Source of the DNA: JACKII01 sp041687435
Lineage (GTDB): Bacteria; Pseudomonadota; Alphaproteobacteria; Bin95
Length of the DNA stretch: 21,014 nt
Assembly: GCA_041687435.1 (NCBI GenBank)
Contig: JAWLBX010000038.1
Location: 1-21,014, forward strand
Reading direction: 5' to 3'
Each line of letters starts with the position of its first letter. The first letter of the stretch is position 1. Below the pieces are notes generated by a model. It did no database searches and was not told the DNA's origin. It saw only the letters and a program-made list of their open reading frames with translations. Both the position numbers and the translations under genes were made by a program. Positions 7,583-14,092 of the stretch are shown piece by piece.

Positions 7583-8278
7583 TCAGGCAGCATCGTGGAA
7601 GATCAGGCCCAGCGTGAAGCGTTGGCCGTGCGTGATGCGGCTGACGCCATGACGCACCGATGCTCGCAATAAGCGGCGCGCGCCTTGCACCGGCCGTTCG
7701 TTGGTCGCAAACAGGATGAAGCAACCCTGCGGAATGTCGACCGCGGTGCCGATAGCCTGCTGGCGCGGGCGGTTTTCGACCAGCAGGAACTGACCGCCGG
7801 CAAAATCCTTTCCGGGCCGGCTCAACATTGCGGTTGCCTGGATCGGGAAGGAAAGGTCGCCATAAAGGTCGCGGTGCAGGCGGTTGTAGCCGCCCGGGCC
7901 GTAACGCAGCAGCAACGGCGTCGGCTGGGTCTGACCCGCCGCGGCACAGACGGCGCGGTATTCGGCGAGGGTTGACGGATAGCGCGTATCCCGCCCCATC
8001 GCTTCCATCAGCCGGTTGGCAACGGGCGCGAGCCGCTTATAGAAACTGGCCCGCAATTCGTGAACCAGCGGCGGCAACGGCGCGGCGAAATAGCCATAAT
8101 CGCCCTCGCCGAACGCATGCCTGGCCATAACGATGCGTTTGCGGAAGACTCGGTCATCGCCATAGAGCGCGATCAGATCCTGACATTCCCTCGCCGAAAG
8201 CAGAGGAGGCGTCAGCGCGAAGCCTTGGTCCGCGATATCCGCTTCCAGTGCCGCCCGGTCGAGGTTTTCCGGCCGCAT
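7583..8278 (-). CDS. 2OG-Fe(II) oxygenase (PF09859/COG3826-like)
   Basis: This 231-residue cupin-fold dioxygenase shows its iron triad: H135 and D137 in 'YNRLHRDLYGDLSFPIQ', and H210 in 'SVRHGVSRI'. The 2-oxoglutarate-binding Arg is probably R220 in 'QRFTLGLIFHDA'. The blocks 'LLLRYGPGGYN', 'GKDFAGGQFLLVENRPR' and 'NERPVQGARRLLRASVRHG' match the family that Pfam names Oxygenase-NA, for which oxidative repair of alkylated nucleic acid has been proposed; to my knowledge its biochemical role is not firmly established. It should be cytosolic and use O2 and 2-oxoglutarate to hydroxylate a substrate. It starts 5 bp after the DUF4170 gene, so the two are almost certainly co-transcribed and translationally coupled. 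The downstream LLM gene starts 65 bp later. Confidence 0.9.
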   Translation of the reverse strand: MRPENLDRAALEADIADQGFALTPPLLSARECQDLIALYGDDRVFRKRIVMARHAFGEGDYGYFAAPLPPLVHELRASFYKRLAPVANRLMEAMGRDTRYPSTLAEYRAVCAAAGQTQPTPLLLRYGPGGYNRLHRDLYGDLSFPIQATAMLSRPGKDFAGGQFLLVENRPRQQAIGTAVDIPQGCFILFATNERPVQGARRLLRASVRHGVSRITHGQRFTLGLIFHDAA

Positions 8279-8283
8279 TCGAC

Positions 8284-8544
8284 TCAGGCGTGCTCCCGTT
8301 CCTCTTCCGCCGCGATCGGGTGATCGTCAGTAGCGGGGTCGAACAGGCGGTGCAGGTGAACGATGAAATAGCGCATTTCGGCATCGTCGATGGTGCTTTG
8401 GGCCTTGCCACGCCATGCTTTCAGAGCCTCGGCATAGTTTGGATACATCCCGACGATGTCGATATCCTTGACGTTTTCGAAGGTCCGGCAATGCGGGTCT
8501 ACGAGCCGACCGCCGAATACGAGATGCAGCAATTGCTTCGCCAT
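8284..8544 (-). CDS. DUF4170 domain protein
   Basis: This is an 86-residue protein, 'MAKQLLHLVFGGRLVDPHC' at its start, with 'IDIVGMYPNYAEALKAWRGK' and 'MRYFIVHLHRLFDP' further on. These blocks are the signature of DUF4170, a small alphaproteobacterial family of unknown function. The start at 8544 was chosen over an open frame from 8640 because AAGAGG lies about 8 nt upstream and the family begins at M-[AS]-[KQ]-L-L. It is acidic at its C-terminus (EEEREHA) and should be soluble and cytosolic. It is followed after 5 bp by the 2OG oxygenase, an operon-like arrangement that may hint at a shared role. It is preceded by a 139-bp leader with an inverted repeat. Identity is fairly sure; function is unknown. 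Confidence 0.85.
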   Translation of the reverse strand: MAKQLLHLVFGGRLVDPHCRTFENVKDIDIVGMYPNYAEALKAWRGKAQSTIDDAEMRYFIVHLHRLFDPATDDHPIAAEEEREHA

Positions 8545-8595
8545 TGGGGGCCTCTTGTGTTCGAGCGTTCCCGTCACGTCGCTTGGGCAAATCCG

Positions 8596-8636
8596 GGAAC
8601 CGGAACCCTCTACATAATTGGCGAAGGTCCGGTTCC
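8596..8636. repeat. Inverted repeat upstream of the DUF4170 gene
   Basis: GGAACCGGA (8596-8604) and TCCGGTTCC (8628-8636) are perfect 9-bp complements separated by 23 bases. The left arm runs on as a partial direct repeat (GGAACC GGAACC). It lies 52-92 bases before the DUF4170 start in the longest intergenic gap of the minus-strand run. It could be an operator dyad for an internal promoter, or a hairpin in the read-through transcript after the LLM gene. There is no U-tract, so an intrinsic terminator is unlikely. Confidence 0.4.
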
Positions 8637-8683
8637 GCATCAGGACATTGGTCTAAGACGCGGGCAGGTCAATGAATGAGAGA

Positions 8684-9553
8684 TTACAGTTCTGCATATT
8701 TGTCGATCACATCGCGCCATTTCGCCAGGTCTTCCGGCCCGCGGATGCGGCCTGCCAGCCCTGCGGCGCCGGTGACGGGCACCAGGATTCTCTTCACGCC
8801 CATATCCGCCAGGCCTTTAAGGTCGTCCAGATCGTCCGGCAGGCTGGCGGTGAACTCGATTTCGTCCGGGTCGCGGCCCTGCTCTGTGGCCGTATCGCGT
8901 GCCAGTTGGAACAGCTCACCAGGCGAGCCGCGGGCAGGGAAGAAGCCGTCGCCCAGCCGCCCGGCCCGGCGTGCTGCGGCCTTGGAATGGCCGCCGACGA
9001 TCAGCGGCACCGTGCCGTTGGCGGGCTTGGGCCGGCAGTAGGCGCCGTCGAACTTGACGAACCGTCCATCGTAACTTGGCCGCTCCATCTGCCAGAGCGC
9101 GCGCATGGCCTTCATGTAGTCGTCGCAGCGAGGGCCCCGTTCCTCGAAATTCGCGCCGATGATCTCGAACTCCTCGCGCAGCCAGCCGACGCCGATGCCC
9201 AGTAGCACGCGGCCGCCGCTCATGGCATCAAGGGTTGCCACTTGCTTGGCGCAGACAACGGGGGAATGCTGGGAGAGAATCAGAATGCCGGTCGCCAGTT
9301 TGATCTTCGACGTGGCGGCGGCCATGTAGGCCATCCAGATCAGCGGGTCGGGCAGGTCTGTCGCGGCATCAATGCCCGGCATTTTGCCGGTATCGGAGTA
9401 CGGATAGCTGGATTCGTAGCCTTCCGGAATGATGGTGTGCTCAACCGTCCAGGCGCTTTCGAACCCGGCGGCTTCCCCCGCCTGGACCAGTTCGACGGCC
9501 TTGGCCGGGTCGGTGTAACGGCCGGTGTTGCAATACCGCAGGCCGAACTTCAT
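8684..9553 (-). CDS. LLM-class flavin/F420-dependent oxidoreductase (TIGR03619-like), second copy
   Basis: This 289-residue protein of the luciferase-like superfamily shares the block order of the enzyme at 6672-7517. The blocks are 'GEAAGFESAWTVEHTIIPEG' (26-45), 'KIKLATGILILSQHSPVV' (83-100), 'LDAMSGGRVLLGIGVGWLRE' (108-127) and 'PLIVGGHSKAAARRAGRLGD' near 200. The two differ at many positions and look like diverged paralogs rather than a recent duplication. The start at 9553 is supported by TTGGAGGA 8 nt upstream and an N-terminus (MKFGLRYCNTG) typical of the family; the in-frame extension to 9790 overlaps the divergent oxidoreductase gene. It is the first gene of the minus-strand run and diverges from the indolepyruvate enzyme. 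Cofactor (F420 or FMN) and substrate are undetermined. Confidence 0.88.
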   Translation of the reverse strand: MKFGLRYCNTGRYTDPAKAVELVQAGEAAGFESAWTVEHTIIPEGYESSYPYSDTGKMPGIDAATDLPDPLIWMAYMAAATSKIKLATGILILSQHSPVVCAKQVATLDAMSGGRVLLGIGVGWLREEFEIIGANFEERGPRCDDYMKAMRALWQMERPSYDGRFVKFDGAYCRPKPANGTVPLIVGGHSKAAARRAGRLGDGFFPARGSPGELFQLARDTATEQGRDPDEIEFTASLPDDLDDLKGLADMGVKRILVPVTGAAGLAGRIRGPEDLAKWRDVIDKYAEL

Positions 9554-9608
9554 GGGCGTATCCTCCAAGGTTATGTTGCAAACACGGTACCGCTGGCCGC
9601 TTGAATTG

Positions 9609-9637
9609 CCTATATTGACATTCGAAGCCTGCCACAA
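9609..9637 (-). promoter_or_regulatory. Possible promoter for the minus-strand run starting at 9553
   Basis: On the minus strand, TTGTGG (complement of 9632-9637) and TATAGG (complement of 9609-9614) are separated by exactly 17 bases. Both are partial matches to sigma-70 boxes. A start near 9600 would give a leader of about 50 bases ending in the strong TTGGAGGA site before the ATG at 9553. The region is the 105-bp divergent gap shared with the plus-strand gene at 9659. The match is weak and could be chance. Confidence 0.25.
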
Positions 9638-9658
9638 CGCAGATGCAAGAGGATCACC

Positions 9659-12600
9659 ATGGCCGACGGCAACTCCGCGACCGCACCGAAGCTCCAGGAT
9701 GTTTCGCTGGACGACAAATATACTGCCGAAAGCGGCTTGGTATTTATGACCGGCACCCAGGCGCTGGTGCGCCTGCCGTTGGAGCAGCACCGGCGGGACA
9801 AGGCGGCAGGTTTGAACACGGCCGGCTTCATCACCGGCTATCGCGGCTCACCATTGGGTGGCTATGACCAGCAGTTGCAACGGGCCGGCAAGCATCTGAA
9901 AGAGCATCAGATTCTGTTCCGCCCTGGCGTCAACGAGGATCTTGCCGCCACGGCCGTTTGGGGCTCGCAGCAGGCGGGCCTTTGGGGTGATGGCAAGTAT
10001 GACGGCGTGTTCGGCATTTGGTATGGCAAGGGGCCGGGCGTGGACCGGTCCGGCGACGCGTTCAAGCATGCGAACGCGGCGGGCACGCTGCAGCATGGCG
10101 GCGTGCTGGCCTTTGCCGGCGATGACCATATGGCCAAGTCGTCCACCAGCGCGCACCAATCGGAATTTGCTTTCGTCGATGCCTATATCCCGGTGATCGC
10201 GCCATCCGGCGTTCAGGAATTCCTGGATATGGGCCTGCACGGCTTCGCCATGAGCCGGTTTGCCGGCCTTTGGGCGGGCTTCAAATGCATTGGCGAGACG
10301 GTGGATAGTGCTGCAACCGTCAGCGTCGATCCGGACCGGATCAACCCGATCATTCCAACCGATTTCGAAATGCCGGAAGGCGGCCTGAACTCGAAGCTGA
10401 TCATCGCCGAGTTCCTGATGCTGGAAGAACTGCTGCACAAGTACAAGATCCCGGCAGCCCTCGCCTATGCCCGTGCCAACCGGCTGGACCGCGTGGTGTG
10501 GAGCGGGCCACGGCGGCGGATCGGCATCGTTACCTCTGGCAAGTCGTACCTCGATGTTCGTCAGGCGCTGGATGACCTGGGCATTGACGAGGCAACGGCA
10601 GCGGGCATCGGTCTTTCGGTCTATAAGGTCGCGATGACCTGGCCGCTTGAGACCGATGGGGCCAAGGCGTTTGCCGAGGGGCTGGAAACCGTTTTTGTCG
10701 TCGAGGAAAAGCGCTCGCTCATCGAATGGCAGTTGAAGGATGCGCTCTATGGCGTGCCGGCCGACCGGCGGCCGGAGATTATCGGCAAGACCGACACCAA
10801 GGGCGCGTCGCTGCTGCCGACCAACGGCGAACTGACGCCAGGCATGATTGCGCGGGAGATCGCACGCCTTTTGGATACGGATGCGGTGCCTTCCGGCCTG
10901 CGATCCCGCATCAGCGAGCGCATTGCGCAGATGAACGCGGTTCAGGCCGCAACCGGCGGTAACCAGCCGCCCAGCATGGTGCGCACGCCGTATTTCTGTT
11001 CCGGCTGCCCGCACAACACCTCCACCCGCGTGCCGGAAGGAAGCCGTGCCGGTGCCGGCATCGGCTGTCATTACATGGCCATGTGGATGGACCGGAATAC
11101 GCTGGGCTTCACCCATATGGGCGCGGAAGGCGTGAATTGGACCGGGCAGGCGCCGTTCGTTGAGACGAACCATATTTTCCAGAATCTGGGTGACGGCACC
11201 TATTTCCATTCTGGCCTGCTGGCCATCCGCGCCGCGGTCTCGGCGGGCACCAATATCACCTACAAAATTCTTTATAACGACGCGGTCGCCATGACCGGCG
11301 GTCAGACCCATGACGGGCCGCTCGACCCCGTGCAGATCGCTCACCAAGTCTGGGCCGAGGGTGTTAGGCAGGTGCAGGTCGTTGTCGATGAGAAGGAAGA
11401 CCTGCCGGAAAATGCCACTTGGCCACCCGGCACCAAAATTCACGAACGCGCCGAACTGGACAAGGTGCAGCGCGAACTGCGCGAGGTGAAGGGTGTCACT
11501 GCCATCGTCTACGTCCAAACCTGCGCGGCAGAGAAGCGCCGACGGCGCAAGCGCGGCACCTTCCCCGATCCGGACCAGCGTGTGTTTATCAACGACGCAG
11601 TGTGCGAAGGCTGTGGCGATTGCGGCGTCAAGTCGAACTGCGTGTCGGTTGCGCCGGTCGACACCGAGTTCGGGCGTAAGCGCAAGATCGATCAATCGCC
11701 CTGCAACAAGGATTTTTCCTGCCTGAAAGGGTTCTGTCCGTCCTTCGTCACCGTGAAGGGCGGCAAGCCGCGCAAGTCCAAAGGCGTTGAGGGCACGGAA
11801 CCGCCGCATCTGCTGCCGGTGCCGGAAATCCCGAGCCTGGACCAGCCCTATGGCATCATGATTACCGGCATCGGTGGCACCGGCGTCATCACCATCGGCG
11901 CGCTGCTGTCCATGGCTGCGCATGTGGAGGGCAAGGCCTCCACCGTTATGGATATGACCGGCCTTGCCCAGAAGGGCGGCGCTGTCTGGAGCCATCTGCG
12001 CATTGCCAACACGCCGGAGGAACTGCACGCGGTGCGCATCGCCAGCGGCGGCGCCAGGGCGCTGATCGGTTGCGATCTGGTCACGTCCGGCCAAGCCGAT
12101 ACCGTGTCTAAGCTGACCCGCGGCAGCAAGGCGGTGGTGAACAGCTACCGCCAGTTCACCGGCGATTTCACCCGCAATCCGGATTTCCAGTTCCCGACCG
12201 AGGAGATCATGGGCCGCATTACCAGCGCGGCGGGCGAGGAAGGCGTGGACTTCCTGGATGCCACCGACATCGCCACACGGCTGATGGGCGACAGCATCGC
12301 CACCAACATGTTCATGCTGGGTTATGCCTTCCAGAAGGGCATGGTTCCATTGTCGGCGGAGGCGATCATGCGCGCCATTGAGTTGAACGAGGTGGCGGTC
12401 GACTCGAACAAACGCTCGTTCAACTGGGGCCGTGCGGCCGCTGCCAATCTCGGCATGGTGATGGATATTCTGGGCGGCGAGAAGAAAGCCACCGGCGAAC
12501 CCGATATTGCCAAGACGCTGGACGAGGTGATCGAAAAGCGCGCGGCCTTCCTGACCGATTATCAGAACGCCCGTTACGCCCGGCGCTATCGCGCGCTGGT

Positions 12601-13174
12601 CGACAAGGTGCGCGTGGCGGAATCGGAAAAGGGCCTGGGTGATAAGCTGACAGAGGCGGTTGCCCGCTATTACTTCAAACTGATGGCCTACAAGGACGAG
12701 TATGAGGTAGCGCGCCTCTATACCCATCCGGATTTCAAGGCCAAGCTGGAATCGCAGTTCGAGGGCGATTACACGCTGGAATTCAACCTTGCGCCGCCGC
12801 TGCTCTCGAAAATCGACCCGGTGACGGGCGAACCGCAAAAGAAGAAATACGGCCCCGGCATGCTTAAAACCTTTGGCCTGCTGGCCAAACTGCGTTTTCT
12901 GCGCGGCACGCCACTGGATGTGTTCGGGCGCTCGGAAGAGCGCAGGATGGAGCGCCAGTTGATCCGGGATTACGAGGATGCGGTGGCGGAGCTGCTGGCT
13001 GGCCTTACCGCGGAAAACCATCGCTACGCGGTCGAAGTCGCCAGCATTCCGGAGCACATCCGCGGATATGGCCATGTGAAGCAACGGCACCTGGCCGACG
13101 CCAAGGCTAACGAGGAAGCGCTCTGGCAGAACTTCCGGAACCCTGCCGCAGCAACCGCGATGGCGGCGGAATAG
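9659..13174 (+). CDS. Indolepyruvate ferredoxin oxidoreductase, fused alpha-beta type
   Basis: This 1171-residue cytosolic enzyme oxidatively decarboxylates aryl-2-oxoacids (indolepyruvate, phenylpyruvate) to acyl-CoA, passing electrons to ferredoxin. In order: an N-terminal PorA-like pyrimidine domain ('GFITGYRGSPLGGYD'); a TPP domain with 'YFCSGCPHNTST' (445-456) and the TPP motif GDG (511-513) ending at N540 ('YNDAVAMTGGQTHDG'); a Cys-rich Fe-S segment with C649, C652, C655, C661 and C682, C688, C693; a gamma domain with 'GIGGTGVITIGALL' from 737 and 'MDMTGLAQKGGAVWSHLRIA'; and a C-terminal extension of about 250 residues typical of long proteobacterial fusions. Start at 9659: AGAGGA lies 7 nt upstream. 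The gene is single and divergent from the LLM gene, with no neighbouring ferredoxin. Substrate preference is inferred from family naming. Confidence 0.93.
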   Translation: MADGNSATAPKLQDVSLDDKYTAESGLVFMTGTQALVRLPLEQHRRDKAAGLNTAGFITGYRGSPLGGYDQQLQRAGKHLKEHQILFRPGVNEDLAATAVWGSQQAGLWGDGKYDGVFGIWYGKGPGVDRSGDAFKHANAAGTLQHGGVLAFAGDDHMAKSSTSAHQSEFAFVDAYIPVIAPSGVQEFLDMGLHGFAMSRFAGLWAGFKCIGETVDSAATVSVDPDRINPIIPTDFEMPEGGLNSKLIIAEFLMLEELLHKYKIPAALAYARANRLDRVVWSGPRRRIGIVTSGKSYLDVRQALDDLGIDEATAAGIGLSVYKVAMTWPLETDGAKAFAEGLETVFVVEEKRSLIEWQLKDALYGVPADRRPEIIGKTDTKGASLLPTNGELTPGMIAREIARLLDTDAVPSGLRSRISERIAQMNAVQAATGGNQPPSMVRTPYFCSGCPHNTSTRVPEGSRAGAGIGCHYMAMWMDRNTLGFTHMGAEGVNWTGQAPFVETNHIFQNLGDGTYFHSGLLAIRAAVSAGTNITYKILYNDAVAMTGGQTHDGPLDPVQIAHQVWAEGVRQVQVVVDEKEDLPENATWPPGTKIHERAELDKVQRELREVKGVTAIVYVQTCAAEKRRRRKRGTFPDPDQRVFINDAVCEGCGDCGVKSNCVSVAPVDTEFGRKRKIDQSPCNKDFSCLKGFCPSFVTVKGGKPRKSKGVEGTEPPHLLPVPEIPSLDQPYGIMITGIGGTGVITIGALLSMAAHVEGKASTVMDMTGLAQKGGAVWSHLRIANTPEELHAVRIASGGARALIGCDLVTSGQADTVSKLTRGSKAVVNSYRQFTGDFTRNPDFQFPTEEIMGRITSAAGEEGVDFLDATDIATRLMGDSIATNMFMLGYAFQKGMVPLSAEAIMRAIELNEVAVDSNKRSFNWGRAAAANLGMVMDILGGEKKATGEPDIAKTLDEVIEKRAAFLTDYQNARYARRYRALVDKVRVAESEKGLGDKLTEAVARYYFKLMAYKDEYEVARLYTHPDFKAKLESQFEGDYTLEFNLAPPLLSKIDPVTGEPQKKKYGPGMLKTFGLLAKLRFLRGTPLDVFGRSEERRMERQLIRDYEDAVAELLAGLTAENHRYAVEVASIPEHIRGYGHVKQRHLADAKANEEALWQNFRNPAAATAMAAE

Positions 13175-13186
13175 GCATTGGTTCAT

Positions 13187-13213
13187 CACGGGCCGGCGGT
13201 AGCGCCGCCCGTG
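13187..13213 (+). terminator. GC-rich hairpin after the indolepyruvate oxidoreductase gene
   Basis: CACGGGC (13187-13193) pairs with GCCCGTG (13207-13213), and inner GGCG pairs with CGCC around a short GTAG loop, with one unpaired C on the left arm. It begins 13 bases after the stop codon, a usual terminator position. No T-tract follows (GGGGCC instead), so it may be a weak terminator or a 3' stabilising hairpin. A second palindrome, CTGCCGCGCGGCAG, is at 13274-13287, just past the end of the convergent gene at 13305. The 130-bp convergent gap holds no gene I can support. Confidence 0.35.
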
Positions 13214-13304
13214 GGGCCAGTCTCATCCGCCTGCCACGGGTGGCCGGGGAAGCGGCTGCGAGAGTCCGGTTTCCTGCCGCGCGGCAGCCGGGAGCCGGTA
13301 GTGC

Positions 13305-13937
13305 CTAGGCTTTTCCAGCCAGGCTTGCGGCTTGGGCAACCCAGTCGTCGCGTTCGATCCGGCCTTTGAGGTCGAGTTCTGCGTCCAATTTGACAATAGC
13401 CTCGTCATCCAGGGCCGCCATTTGGGCAAAGCTGGTAATGCCGCCGGCGTTCAGCTTCGCTTCGATCGCCGGGCCAATGCCACGAATGCGCTGTAACTCA
13501 TCGGCTGCGGGCTCTGCGGCAGCTTCGGCGGCAGCGGGTTCCGGCACGGTTTCTGCCGGTTCGTTCGGCATCGGGGGCGGGGAAACCTTCGCCTCTGCAA
13601 CAGTCGGCGCGGATGCATCGGCAGCGTGGGAGAATTCGGGCGCTGGCGGTGGCGGGGCATCAGCCGCGGCGACTTCGGGCTCCATTTCCGGTTCCGAAGC
13701 GCGCTCGGCCTCGGTGGCGACAGTTTCCCAATCGGCCCAGGCAAACCAGCGCTGGGCATTGCGCATGCCGAACTCTACCTGCAGGGACCAAGCGTCTACC
13801 GGATTGGCCGTGGTGGCGGCCTTGGTGAAGGTTTCCTGAGCGTCGTCGACGGTTTCCTGCCAGCGGCGCAGCCAATCGTCACCGATACGCGACAGGGTTT
13901 CGGGGCCGATTTCAATCTCGACGGCATCATATCGCAT
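13305..13937 (-). CDS. Phasin-like N-terminus fused to helix-hairpin-helix domain
   Basis: This 210-residue protein has three parts. Residues 1-78 are helical and amphipathic, with 'WLRRWQETVDDAQETFTKAA' and 'NPVDAWSLQVEFGMRNAQRW'; the N-P-x-[DE] turn followed by 'LQ.EF' resembles phasins that coat polyhydroxyalkanoate granules. Residues 79-145 are a Pro/Ala/Glu linker. Residues 146-205 are a helix-hairpin-helix module, 'DELQRIRGIGPAIEAKLNAG' then 'ITSFAQMAALDDEAIVKLDA' and 'LKGRIERDDWVAQA', the type also appended to NuoE- and L21-like proteins. The ATG at 13937 has GGAGT 7 nt upstream. A 12-bp element upstream is identical to one before the phasin at 17475, supporting a granule role. The HhH may bind nucleic acid or protein, so it could link granules to the nucleoid. 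The phasin part is weakly supported; the HhH is clear. Confidence 0.75.
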   Translation of the reverse strand: MRYDAVEIEIGPETLSRIGDDWLRRWQETVDDAQETFTKAATTANPVDAWSLQVEFGMRNAQRWFAWADWETVATEAERASEPEMEPEVAAADAPPPPAPEFSHAADASAPTVAEAKVSPPPMPNEPAETVPEPAAAEAAAEPAADELQRIRGIGPAIEAKLNAGGITSFAQMAALDDEAIVKLDAELDLKGRIERDDWVAQAASLAGKA

Positions 13938-13973
13938 TGCAGCAACTCCGTTAAATTATGCTGCATTGCAATA
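13937..13973 (-). promoter_or_regulatory. Putative PhaR operator and -10 box before the phasin-like/HhH gene
   Basis: GCTGCATTGCAA (13960-13971) contains the TGCN3GCA palindrome at 13962-13970. The same 12-mer occurs at 17586-17597 before the phasin. On the minus strand it runs into CATAAT (complement of 13955-13960), a five-of-six match to a -10 box, so a bound repressor would cover the promoter. A shorter palindrome, TTGCAGCAA (13937-13945), overlaps the first base of the start codon. PhaR repressors of PHA-storing alphaproteobacteria are known to bind TGC-rich CTGCN3GCAG-type sites before phaP. Assignment to PhaR is inference; no phaR gene is in the window. Confidence 0.55.
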
Positions 13974-14036
13974 TGATGTGTGCGCGTGCGCCTTCCACGT
14001 GTGGCAATGTCGCAGCCCTATGGGGCGATGGACAGG

Positions 14037-14065
14037 AAAAACCCCCAAGGCCGGGGCCTTGGGGG
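14037..14065 (-). terminator. Intrinsic terminator of clpA
   Basis: A perfect 10-bp stem, CCCCCAAGGC (14042-14051) with GCCTTGGGGG (14056-14065), encloses the 4-nt loop CGGG. Read on the minus strand it is followed at once by five T (complement of 14037-14041). It lies 28 bases beyond the clpA stop codon and before the promoter of the HhH-fusion gene, so it separates the two transcripts. No T-tract exists on the plus strand, so it works one way only. Confidence 0.9.
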
Positions 14066-14092
14066 CTGAAAAAGGGCGAATCAGGCGCTGGG

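Noticed and set aside
9615..9620. Perfect TTGACA before the indolepyruvate oxidoreductase gene
   Set aside because: No acceptable -10 box lies 16-18 bases downstream, and the start would fall almost on the ATG.
9554..9790. N-terminal extension of the LLM enzyme to 9790 (and of the other to 7724)
   Set aside because: The added residues overlap neighbouring genes or promoters and do not resemble LLM N-termini; internal ATGs have good ribosome sites.
9848..13189. Very long open frame (1113 codons) antisense to the indolepyruvate oxidoreductase
   Set aside because: GC-rich codon use on the sense strand leaves the opposite frame free of stops. The translation is His/Gln/Arg-rich with no domain I recognise, while the sense frame has complete motifs.
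13175..13304. Possible small RNA or attachment site in the GC-rich convergent gap
   Set aside because: Only short GC palindromes are present; no promoter, U-tract, tRNA-like sequence or direct repeat is visible.
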